8,454 nt of DNA, taken from positions 1-8,454 of the forward strand of contig USDD01000108.1 of the NCBI GenBank assembly GCA_900553265.1. Reading direction: 5' to 3'. Shown here piece by piece: positions 1-5,806 of this stretch. The translations under genes were made by a program, and so were the position numbers. This DNA is from an uncultured Eubacteriales bacterium. GTDB taxonomy: Bacteria > Bacillota > Clostridia > Christensenellales > Aristaeellaceae. The first letter of the stretch is position 1. Each line of letters starts with the position of its first letter. Below the pieces are notes generated by a model. That model was given only the letters and a program-made list of their open reading frames with translations. It was not told the DNA's origin and did not search any database.

Positions 1-20
1 AGTAGGTCGTCGCCGGATTC
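1..20 (+). rRNA. 3' end of 5S rRNA (partial)
   Basis: The first bases of the window (AGTAGGTCGTCGCC and a few more) match the usual 3' end of bacterial 5S rRNA, which in Bacillota typically runs GAGAGTAGG.CG..GCC. An intrinsic terminator follows a few bases later, as expected at the end of an rRNA operon. Only about 20 bases are present, so this is motif recognition. The exact 3' end (about 18-22) is uncertain. Confidence 0.65.
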
Positions 21-27
21 AAACTAA

Positions 28-53
28 GGACGTTCGTTTGAACGTTCTTTTTT
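28..53 (+). terminator. Intrinsic terminator, probably of an rRNA operon
   Basis: GGACGTTC (28-35) pairs with GAACGTTC (40-47) as 8 bp with one G-U pair and a GTTT loop, followed by six T (48-53). It lies a few bases after the apparent 5S end and would end + strand transcription. On the minus strand the same hairpin is followed only by TTAGTTTG, so it is at best a weak terminator for the converging hydrolase gene. Confidence 0.8.
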
Positions 54-112
54 CATATGTGCGAGTTTTGCAGAGCCGGCTTTCCAGAAACACATTTCAA
101 TCGACAAGGAAT

Positions 113-949
113 CTACTGGGGGCTTTTGATAAACTTCTCGATAATTGACAAAACGGTTTCTGAGAAATATATATTTCCGCCGTGCTCTTCCCATTCTTTT
201 ATTTCATAATACTCTACACTGTGTTTATTCTTCTCGAGCTTCTGATACAACGATCGGCTGTTTTCGACGGAAACGACGGGGTCGTTCGCACAATGAAACA
301 TCAGCACAGGTGGCAATATTATATCCTCGCGAATCAAAGATTCGCAGGACGCTCTGTAGGCAATTTCTTTGTTGTTTTCGATGCTGTCAACGCCGAGGAG
401 AACGGCTGCCGGTCGAACGGACAGTCCGGGCGGCAATGGATGATTGGAGCATATCAGAAGATTAGAGGAGGCGCTCTCCAAAATCACTCCCTTTACACCC
501 GGCATTTCGATCCTTCCACAGGCATTATATAGTACGGCCATCATTGCTAAATGACCGCCGGAGGAATGCCCCATGAGATAGAACCGATTCGCATCAAATG
601 GAAGATCAAATTCGGATATTTTGCGCACTACGCACTCCATTGCGTTTTTAATATCCTCGATCTGCGCGGGAAAAACGGCGGCGTCAGATTCGCGAACCTC
701 AATGGAAACAATGGCAAAGCCCTTCTTCGCAAGCTCCGCGAGCTTTGGAAGGTCGTTGTACATTTCCTGTTTGTGCCATGCCGCTCCAGGAATATAGAAA
801 ATGACGGGATACTTCTTTCCCAGTCCTTTGTGCCTGTAGGGCAGGATGACCTGCAGATGGCGTTTGCAATTTCCATAATCAAAATACTCCCAGTTTGGTG
901 AGTACAGCCATTCCAAATCATCGAATTCGACTTCAATTTCCCGCTTCAT
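113..949 (-). CDS. Alpha/beta hydrolase, esterase/lipase type
   Basis: A predicted serine hydrolase of the alpha/beta fold, probably a cytoplasmic esterase; no signal peptide or membrane segment is seen. From the ATG at 967 it is 284 aa. On that numbering the nucleophile elbow is G133-H-S135-S-G137, the likely acid is D229 in the stretch HCANDPVVS, and the likely base is H262 in EEHGG. The segment PGAAW near residue 60 sits where the oxyanion-hole loop is expected. I chose the ATG at 949 (278 aa) because GGAG lies 10 bases before it, whereas the ATG at 967 has only a weak GAG upstream. The gene follows the patatin-like gene on the same strand with a gap of about 50 bp and may be co-transcribed. 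It is clearly AT-richer than its neighbours (about 33-37% GC over 121-240), which may mean a different origin. The substrate cannot be told. Confidence 0.85.
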   Translation of the reverse strand: MKREIEVEFDDLEWLYSPNWEYFDYGNCKRHLQVILPYRHKGLGKKYPVIFYIPGAAWHKQEMYNDLPKLAELAKKGFAIVSIEVRESDAAVFPAQIEDIKNAMECVVRKISEFDLPFDANRFYLMGHSSGGHLAMMAVLYNACGRIEMPGVKGVILESASSNLLICSNHPLPPGLSVRPAAVLLGVDSIENNKEIAYRASCESLIREDIILPPVLMFHCANDPVVSVENSRSLYQKLEKNKHSVEYYEIKEWEEHGGNIYFSETVLSIIEKFIKSPQ

Positions 950-981
950 TTGCTTCTTTCTCCGCATTAAGCTCGATCTGA

Positions 982-995
982 CAATTCATGAATTG
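982..995. other. 14-bp perfect palindrome in the intergenic gap
   Basis: CAATTCATGAATTG is its own reverse complement. It lies between the stop of the patatin-like gene (1004) and the start of the alpha/beta hydrolase (949 or 967), a usual place for an operator. No convincing promoter overlaps it, so a regulatory role is only a guess. Confidence 0.35.
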
Positions 996-1003
996 ACGCA
1001 TAA

Positions 1004-1861
1004 TTATTCGCCCATTGCCCGCTTTAAAAATTCCTCCATTGCAGGAAAAGCCTTTTCTGCGGTGCTGCGGCCCAGAGAGGAGGCCAGGCGGAGATGGTCG
1101 GGGTTGCGCTCGACGCGTTGAACGGGGATTGGCGCGTCGGGGCGAATGACGAACAGGCGACCCTCGGCTTCGCCCTGCTCGACGGCGCGGAGCTCGGCGT
1201 TGTACATCTCGTGGCGATGTTCCATGGCCTCGGTCAGGCGGGGATAGGCACGGTATTTGCGGCGCACCAGCGGAAGCGCGCGATTCTTTTGCTTCACATA
1301 GCCTTTGGGCTGGGTCAGCACGACGACGTTTCGACGGTAGCCGATGCTCTCGAAGAATTGGAAAGGGATGGAATCGGCCACGCCGCCGTCCAGCAGCTTC
1401 TGGTTGTCGATTTCGACGATTTGGGAGACGATGGGCATGGAGGCCGACGCGCGAATCCAGTCGAAGCCGTGGTCAGCATAGCCTTTGTACTCATGGTAGA
1501 CGGGAAGGCCGGTCTCAATGTTGGTGCAGACGACGTAGAAGTGCATGGGATTGCGCTCGAATGCGCCGAAATCAAAGGGATCGAGACGCAGCGGAACCTC
1601 GCCATAGCAGAATTCCGTGCTGAAGATATTTCCGGTGGTGAACAGAGAGCGGAACCCGCAGTAGCGCGGATCGCGGCAGTATTCGATGTTGTAGCGGAGC
1701 GCGCGGCCGATCTGGCCGGATTTGTAGTTGCAGCCGAAGGCCGCGCCGGCGGATACGCCGATCATGCCATCGAAGGTGATTCCGCGCTCCATCAGCACGT
1801 CGATGACTCCGGCGGTGAAGAGGCCGCGCATAGCTCCGCCCTCTAAAACTAATCCGATCAT
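1004..1861 (-). CDS. Patatin-like phospholipase family protein
   Basis: A 285-aa predicted lipid acyl hydrolase with the Ser-Asp dyad of the patatin family. The oxyanion-hole glycines are E7-G-G-A-M-R-G13 at the very N-terminus, the nucleophile is S37 in G-V-S-A-G (35-39), and the catalytic Asp is D158 in the D-G-G motif (158-160). All key residues are present, so it should be active. The length and early motif match the short bacterial patatin-like proteins found in many Clostridia; no signal peptide is seen, so it is probably cytoplasmic or loosely membrane-bound. The ATG at 1861 has AGGTGA 9 bases upstream, and a promoter sits at 1902-1930, giving a leader of roughly 35 nt. It is probably first in a two-gene unit with the alpha/beta hydrolase downstream. 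The physiological substrate is not known from sequence. Confidence 0.9.
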   Translation of the reverse strand: MIGLVLEGGAMRGLFTAGVIDVLMERGITFDGMIGVSAGAAFGCNYKSGQIGRALRYNIEYCRDPRYCGFRSLFTTGNIFSTEFCYGEVPLRLDPFDFGAFERNPMHFYVVCTNIETGLPVYHEYKGYADHGFDWIRASASMPIVSQIVEIDNQKLLDGGVADSIPFQFFESIGYRRNVVVLTQPKGYVKQKNRALPLVRRKYRAYPRLTEAMEHRHEMYNAELRAVEQGEAEGRLFVIRPDAPIPVQRVERNPDHLRLASSLGRSTAEKAFPAMEEFLKRAMGE

Positions 1862-1901
1862 ATTTGTAGCTCACCTGATGCAGAATTTCGATTTCAGTAA
1901 A

Positions 1902-1930
1902 ATTTTATCATAGACGCAAAAGCCAGTCAA
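1902..1930 (-). promoter_or_regulatory. Sigma-A promoter for the patatin-like gene
   Basis: On the minus strand TTGACT (1930-1925) and TAAAAT (1907-1902) are 17 bases apart, each one mismatch from consensus. Transcription would start near 1895, about 35 nt before the ATG at 1861. Confidence 0.65.
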
Positions 1931-1969
1931 GCGGAATTCGTCGGGCTTGTGTTTGCTCGGATTTTCGCT

Positions 1970-1995
1970 TCGCCGAGTGGAATCGGCGATTTTTT
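1970..1995 (+). terminator. Orphan plus-strand intrinsic terminator
   Basis: TCGCCGA (1970-1976) pairs perfectly with TCGGCGA (1983-1989) around a 6-nt loop, followed directly by six T (1990-1995). It has the form of a strong terminator for + strand transcription, yet the genes on both sides are on the minus strand. On the minus strand it is not followed by a T-run. It may block antisense transcription or end an unseen small RNA. Confidence 0.6.
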
Positions 1996-2032
1996 GAGCC
2001 GACGAGGTGGACGCATGGGGCGGTGTGTACCG

Positions 2033-2081
2033 AAATAAAGGACGATTGCGGCCGAAGCGCCGTGGGGCGCCGCGAACCGCA
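2033..2081 (-). terminator. Possible terminator of the btuFCD operon
   Basis: Just after the ATPase stop (2105), the minus strand can fold TGCGG/CCGCA outside GCGCC/GGCGC with a CCAC loop (2081-2047), with small internal loops. The tail that follows is only moderately T-rich (ATCGTCCTTTATTTC). The hairpin is GC-rich but the tail is imperfect, so the call is tentative. Confidence 0.4.
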
Positions 2082-2104
2082 TTTCGTCCAGTGGTGTGGA
2101 TGGC

Positions 2105-2854
2105 TCATGTGAGCTCGAACCGCCGTTTGCCATGCTCGTCCAGAAAGGCATGTCCTTCAACGCCGAAAACACTGTGCACATTCTGCTCGGTCAGTACTTC
2201 CTCCGGGGCGCCTCCGGCAACTACCTTTCCGCTCTGCATGAGATAAAGGGTGTCGCAGTAGCGAGTGGCCAGAGAAAGATCGTGCATCACGATAAGCACC
2301 GTTTTCCCGCTGCTTTTCAGATAATCCAGGATGAATAGCTGGTGCCGTATGTCCAGATGATTGGTGGGCTCGTCCAGCACAATGCATTCCACCTGCTGGG
2401 CGATGGTTCTGGCCAGATACACCATTTTCTTTTCCCCGCCGGAGAGCGTGAGAATGCTCCGGGATGCGAATGCCTCCAGGTGCATGGCGGCGATGGCATC
2501 GTCTACCACCTTGTCGGCTTCGCTTCGCCGAAGGGCACGGCGATGGGGATAGCGGCCCGTTCGGATCAACTCGCGGACTGTGAAATTGAAGGCGATGTTG
2601 GATTCCTGGCTGACGTAGCCAATTCGCATCGCGATTTCCCGGGGAGAAATGCGGCTTGTGGGTTCGCCGTCCAGCAGGATTTCTCCCGATGAGGGTTTCA
2701 CAATGGAAAACAGCGTTTTGATGAGCGTGGACTTTCCGCATCCGTTTGGGCCGATCACGCCCGTCAATTTTCCCGGCTGAGCGCACAGGGAGACGCCACG
2801 CAGAATTCGCGCGTGGCCCAGCGCGGCTTCGAGATTGCAAAATTCGATTTTCAT
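2105..2854 (-). CDS. btuD: Vitamin B12 (corrinoid) ABC importer, ATP-binding subunit
   Basis: A 249-aa nucleotide-binding subunit of a FecCD-type importer; it hydrolyses ATP at the inner face of the membrane to drive uptake. All motifs are intact: Walker A GPNGCGKST (35-43), Q-loop Q83, ABC signature LSGGE (137-141), Walker B CIVLDE (157-162), D-loop NHLD (165-168) and the switch H191. The length matches the BtuD/FecE family. The ATG at 2854 overlaps the permease stop as ATGA, so the two are translationally coupled; the reading frame is open further upstream, but that part lies inside the permease gene. The substrate is taken from the cobalamin riboswitch at the head of the operon, because this ATPase family also serves siderophore and haem importers. 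Confidence 0.9.
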   Translation of the reverse strand: MKIEFCNLEAALGHARILRGVSLCAQPGKLTGVIGPNGCGKSTLIKTLFSIVKPSSGEILLDGEPTSRISPREIAMRIGYVSQESNIAFNFTVRELIRTGRYPHRRALRRSEADKVVDDAIAAMHLEAFASRSILTLSGGEKKMVYLARTIAQQVECIVLDEPTNHLDIRHQLFILDYLKSSGKTVLIVMHDLSLATRYCDTLYLMQSGKVVAGGAPEEVLTEQNVHSVFGVEGHAFLDEHGKRRFELT

Positions 2855-3900
2855 GCTCTGCCTCCTGCCGCTCGATTTCGGCGAACCATCAGATAGACAA
2901 AGAACGGACTGCCGGAGAAGGCCGTAATGACGCCGATGGGAATTTCGATACTGAGGATGGAGCGTGCTGCCGTGTCCGCCCACACGAGAAATATCGCGCC
3001 GCAGACCGCGCTCAGTGGCAGCACGACGTGATTGTCTGAGGAATGGGTGAGCATTCGCACGATATGGGGAATCATCAGGCCGACGAATCCAATGATTCCG
3101 GTCTGGGAAACCAGTGTGGAAACGATGAGCGACACGATGGCCATCACGAAAAGGCGGAAGCGTTTTACATTCAGGCCCAGCGCCATGGCGTCCTCCTCGC
3201 CCATCATTAAAAGGTTCAGCTTCGTTGAGCAGCACAGCAGGACGGCGATTCCGGCGGTTACGGCAATTGCTGGAAGGGGGAGCGAACTCCATTCAGCCGA
3301 GGCAATGGAGCCCATCTGCCAGTAATAGACCGACGAAACACTCTGCTGGTCTTTTGCAAAGAGAATCAGCAAATTGGTGATGGCGCTCATCAGCGCCGAA
3401 ATGGCCGTGCCCGACAAAATCAGCGAAATCGGGTTCATGGCGCCGCCGCCGGCCCGGGCAATGCTGTAGACCACCACGGAGGCCGTCATGGCGCCGATGA
3501 GCGCCATTCCCGTAACGTTGGCGGTCATCGGCGCTACGGAGATTGGCGCAATCAGCGCGAATGCCGCGCCGGCCGACGCGCCCGAGGACACGCCAAGCAC
3601 ATACGGGTCTGCGATGGGATTGAGAACCACCGACTGCATGACTGCGCCGCAGACGGACAGCCCCGCGCCGGTGAGAACCGCCATCAGAATGCGCGGCATG
3701 CGAATGCTCCAAACGATGCGGTAGTCCACCATGCTCCAACCGGATTCCCGCTCCCCGATGTGAAACAGCTGGTATTTCAGCACGCCGATTACATGAGAAA
3801 GCTCCAACGACGCGCTGCCAACGGTGATGACATACACGACGCTTGCCGCCAGCAGCAGCGTCAGCGCCGCCAGCAGCAGAATTTCTGTTCTTTTTTTCAT
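2851..3900 (-). CDS. btuC: Vitamin B12 (corrinoid) ABC importer, FecCD-family permease
   Basis: A 349-aa multi-spanning membrane permease of the FecCD/BtuC family, probably acting as a homodimer with about ten helices per chain. The first hydrophobic helix is at about residues 7-27. Family hallmarks are MPRILMAVLTGAG (68-80), NPIADPYVLGVSSGA (94-108), the ATPase-coupling region with GEEDAMALG (234-242), GFVGLMIPHIVR (271-282) and the E-x-P-x-G segment (319-323) near the C-terminus. The ATG at 3900 follows GGGAGG with only about 4 bases of spacing, somewhat tight. It is the middle gene of the operon: a 71-bp gap containing a strong hairpin separates it from the binding-protein gene, and it overlaps the ATPase gene by 4 bp. 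The B12 assignment rests on the upstream riboswitch; a siderophore or haem substrate would otherwise be possible. Confidence 0.9.
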   Translation of the reverse strand: MKKRTEILLLAALTLLLAASVVYVITVGSASLELSHVIGVLKYQLFHIGERESGWSMVDYRIVWSIRMPRILMAVLTGAGLSVCGAVMQSVVLNPIADPYVLGVSSGASAGAAFALIAPISVAPMTANVTGMALIGAMTASVVVYSIARAGGGAMNPISLILSGTAISALMSAITNLLILFAKDQQSVSSVYYWQMGSIASAEWSSLPLPAIAVTAGIAVLLCCSTKLNLLMMGEEDAMALGLNVKRFRLFVMAIVSLIVSTLVSQTGIIGFVGLMIPHIVRMLTHSSDNHVVLPLSAVCGAIFLVWADTAARSILSIEIPIGVITAFSGSPFFVYLMVRRNRAAGGRA

Positions 3901-3919
3901 TTTACCTCCCGCATATAGA

Positions 3920-3953
3920 ATCCGACCGCAGGACGGTGTGTCTGCGGTCGGAT
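3920..3953 (-). other. Intercistronic hairpin between btuF and btuC
   Basis: ATCCGACCGCAG and CTGCGGTCGGAT (3953-3942 and 3931-3920) form a perfect 12-bp stem with a 10-nt loop in the mRNA between the binding-protein stop and the permease RBS. The bases after it (TCTATATGCGG) are not a T-run, so it is not a normal terminator. Such hairpins often protect the 3' end of an upstream binding-protein message and favour its expression over the permease; this role is inferred. Confidence 0.7.
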
Positions 3954-3971
3954 CGACTCCTTTAATGGGCG

Positions 3972-4940
3972 TTATTCAAACTTGTCGGGGTAGAACTGCT
4001 TCGCCAGCTCCTCCACGCCCTTGGCGATGTGGATGGAATCGTAGACGTCCAGCAGCGTAATGGGATACAGACGGTTGTTGACGACGGCGGGCAGATCTGC
4101 GAAGGCCTCGGTGTTGCGGAAGGTCTCAATCTTCTCCTCAACGGGCGTGGTGCCGTAGGCGTTGAAGACCACCACGTCGGGCTGCATTTCGACGATCTGC
4201 TCGGCTGTTACGGTGATCCAGGAGGATTCGGCCGTTTCGGCAAAGACGTTCACGCCGCCGGCAAGGGCGATCAGCTGGCTCTCAAGATGCTGGCCGGCAG
4301 AGAAAATCTCGTTGCCGTCCTGGGAATCGCAGACGACCACCTTCAGCGGCTCGTCGATTTCGCCGATGGCCTCGCCCACGGCTGCGATGCGGTTCTGAAG
4401 ATCGGCGATGAGCTCGGCGGCGCGGTCTTCAACGTGGAAGATGCGGCCCAGGTTCGTCAGATCCGTGTAGACCGTCTCGGGATCCTTGACCTCAGCGAAA
4501 AGCGAGGACTTCTGCCAGCAGTTGGCGCCGATTTCGGCGTAGGCGTCGTAGGAAGCATTGTACTTGTCGTCGAAGTGGTCGGCCATGACCAGATCCGGTT
4601 CCAGCGCGACGATCAGCTCGAAGGAAGGATAGGTGGAGCTGGAAATTCCGTCGGGATCAACGAGGGGAATCGCGGTATAGGCATCGCGATACTCGGGGAG
4701 AATGTCGTTGGCACGATCACGGCCGCGGCCGACAATTACGTCCTCCAGCCCAAGGGCGATCAGCTCCTCCGCGTAGAGATCCTCTACGCAGACTACTCGG
4801 GTGGGCGCCTCGGTGAAGGTCAGCGTGCGATCGCCAATCTGGACCTCGACAGGCTCATAGGCGGTTTCGGCCATCGCGCTCAGCGGGAGCATGGCGACGA
4901 CGGTCAGCAGTGCCAGCAGCAGAGAGAGAAGCTTTTTCAT
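3972..4940 (-). CDS. btuF: Vitamin B12 (corrinoid) ABC importer, substrate-binding protein
   Basis: A 322-aa extracytoplasmic substrate-binding protein of the TroA/BtuF-like fold that hands ligand to the FecCD permease. Residues 1-24 form a secretion signal: MKK, then a long Leu/Ala-rich core, ending at AMA before ETAYEP. Features of the family are TRVVCVEDLYAEELIALGL (47-65), the central EPDLVMAD (114-121), a helical linker around 160-195, and QPDVVVFNAY (253-262) in the C-terminal lobe. No cysteine occurs at the cleavage region, so it lacks a lipobox, unusual for a Gram-positive binding protein. The start at 4940 is fixed by AAAGGAGG (4956-4949) with 8-base spacing; the frame opens further upstream to 4997 but that part encodes the terminator hairpin. 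It is first in the operon, behind the cobalamin riboswitch, which is the main evidence for the ligand. Confidence 0.88.
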   Translation of the reverse strand: MKKLLSLLLALLTVVAMLPLSAMAETAYEPVEVQIGDRTLTFTEAPTRVVCVEDLYAEELIALGLEDVIVGRGRDRANDILPEYRDAYTAIPLVDPDGISSSTYPSFELIVALEPDLVMADHFDDKYNASYDAYAEIGANCWQKSSLFAEVKDPETVYTDLTNLGRIFHVEDRAAELIADLQNRIAAVGEAIGEIDEPLKVVVCDSQDGNEIFSAGQHLESQLIALAGGVNVFAETAESSWITVTAEQIVEMQPDVVVFNAYGTTPVEEKIETFRNTEAFADLPAVVNNRLYPITLLDVYDSIHIAKGVEELAKQFYPDKFE

Positions 4941-4968
4941 GGGACAAACCTCCTTTTTTAATGGAAGC

Positions 4969-5021
4969 GAAAACAAAGAACAGCACCGTGCCGTCAACCC
5001 AATCGTCCGACACAGTGCTGT
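4969..5021 (-). terminator. Riboswitch expression-platform terminator
   Basis: In the btuF leader ACAGCACTGTG (5021-5011) pairs with CACGGTGCTGT (4990-4980) as an 11-bp stem with one G-U pair, followed by TCTTTGTTTTCG. It sits between the aptamer and the btuF RBS, so binding of cobalamin is expected to favour this hairpin and stop transcription. I could not identify the competing antiterminator pairing with confidence. Confidence 0.82.
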
Positions 5022-5113
5022 CCATTTCTATGTGAATTCATGCCATCATACGGCAAAAAGTGCACAGAAAGCCGCGAGGTCTTCCGATTCCGGGAAAATC
5101 CAAGGATGGGGTA

Positions 5114-5280
5114 GGCAGATTTGTATTCTGGCTCAGGTTTCATCGTGCGCTTTCGCCTTCCCAGAAATAGCTTCCAGTGACTGCTCTTTTCGAGCCAGAA
5201 AGCGAACTCAACCAATACAGCAGCGGTCCTGCGTGGGATTCTCACCCAACTTCCGCGTGCAAGCACGCATGATCTGCTTA
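5114..5280 (-). promoter_or_regulatory. Cobalamin (B12) riboswitch aptamer
   Basis: Read on the minus strand, the segment shows the conserved core of the cobalamin riboswitch in order: GGGTGAGAATCCC, then GGACCGCTG, then AGTCACTGG, then CTGGGAAGGCG, then GATGAAACCTGAGCCAG, and the B12 box ending in ATCTGCC (5134-5114). The P1 helix is visible: GCAGAT (5277-5272) pairs with ATCTGC (5120-5115). The roughly 167-nt size is normal for the class. A promoter lies just upstream and a terminator just downstream, so it should be an OFF switch for btuFCD: transcription stops when adenosyl- or methylcobalamin is abundant. Confidence 0.92.
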
Positions 5281-5319
5281 CAGGCATATATGCAATTCCA
5301 AGCTCATCGCTCTGCACCT

Positions 5320-5348
5320 ATATTATATATCCCGCCTGTTGCTGTCAA
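5320..5348 (-). promoter_or_regulatory. Sigma-A promoter for the btuFCD leader
   Basis: The minus strand has a perfect TTGACA (5348-5343). Two overlapping -10 choices exist: TAATAT (5325-5320) with 17-base spacing, or TATAAT (5327-5322) with 15-base spacing. Either puts the transcript start near 5312-5315, some 35 nt before the P1 helix of the riboswitch. Confidence 0.78.
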
Positions 5349-5457
5349 GCGCGAAATCGACTGTATAACGTTAAACTATCGTTGCGCTCAGGCTTGTTGG
5401 ATGGCACAGATTCAGGAACGAGCGGCGAGACATGCAGAAATTAACGAAAAAAGACTA

Positions 5458-5486
5458 TTGACAGAGGAGGTTCGAATACGTATAAT
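5458..5486 (+). promoter_or_regulatory. Consensus sigma-A promoter for the trpB leader
   Basis: TTGACA (5458-5463) and TATAAT (5481-5486) are both perfect consensus with the ideal 17-base spacing. An A-rich tract (about 5437-5457) lies just upstream and could act as an UP element. Transcription would start near 5493. So strong a promoter fits a gene whose control lies downstream, in the leader RNA. Confidence 0.9.
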
Positions 5487-5502
5487 CTATGCATAAACCG
5501 TT

Positions 5503-5773
5503 GAGGAAGAGGAAGTAGCTGTTCCAATTTCGTTGCAGAGAGCCGCGGGCGGTGGAATCGCGGTACGGACAGGTTCGAGCGAATGGTCTTCTGAGGGCGA
5601 GCGGAACGCGATTGTCACAATCGCCTATGCGAGCCGGAGCAGGCACTCCGTCAACAAAGCCGGCGCATGATTGTGCGCGCAGAGTGGGCGAAGTTTTTCG
5701 TCAAGCAGGGTGGCACCGCAGGATGTTTCTTACTCCTGTCCCCGCAGAGAATTGCGCAGGGACAGGAGTTTTT
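5503..5773 (+). promoter_or_regulatory. T-box riboswitch leader, tRNA-Trp specific
   Basis: The leader carries the ordered parts of a T-box. GGAAGA (5507-5512) pairs with TCTTCT (5587-5592) to close Stem I. The specifier loop has AGTA on its 5' side (5514-5517) and GAA followed by the codon TGG (5584-5586) on its 3' side. The apical part shows AGAGAG (5537-5542) and GGTGGAA (5551-5557). The T-box sequence GGGTGGCACCGC is at 5708-5719. The antiterminator can form from GGG/CCC (5708-5710 with 5740-5742) and GCAGGA/TCCTGT (5718-5723 with 5734-5739), leaving a 7-nt bulge. Bulge bases UGGC would pair with a tRNA 3' end GCCA, and G73 is the discriminator of bacterial tRNA-Trp, which independently supports the UGG specifier. 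Uncharged tRNA-Trp should switch trpB on. Confidence 0.93.
5733..5773 (+). terminator. T-box leader terminator
   Basis: CTCCTGTCCC (5733-5742) pairs perfectly with GGGACAGGAG (5759-5768), with an inner CGCA/TGCG helix, followed by five T (5769-5773). Its 5' arm is the same segment used by the antiterminator, so the two folds exclude each other. Confidence 0.92.
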
Positions 5774-5806
5774 GCTGTCCCGAAGATGAGAAAGGAGCCT
5801 GCCGTT

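Noticed and set aside
1094..1846. A 250-residue plus-strand frame opposite the patatin-like gene
   Set aside because: Ala/Gly/Asp/Val-rich antisense shadow with no RBS. The minus-strand gene has an intact Ser-Asp dyad.
2855..3292. Upstream extension of the ATPase frame
   Set aside because: It overlaps the conserved part of the permease gene in another frame. The ATGA overlap at 2851-2854 marks the true start.
4029..4961. A 310-residue plus-strand frame opposite btuF
   Set aside because: It is a shadow: Gly/Val/Asp-rich with no recognisable motif. btuF has a signal peptide, an RBS and riboswitch control.
5366..5373. TAACGTTA palindrome in the spacer between the divergent promoters
   Set aside because: At 8 bp it is too short to call an operator, and it overlaps neither promoter.
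4891..5496. A 201-residue plus-strand frame across the btuF leader
   Set aside because: It runs antisense through the terminator and cobalamin riboswitch and has no plausible protein features.
5552..5806. N-terminal extension of trpB from an ATG at 5552
   Set aside because: This stretch is the T-box leader with its specifier, antiterminator and terminator. A good RBS and the ATG at 5807 give a protein that begins where the family does.
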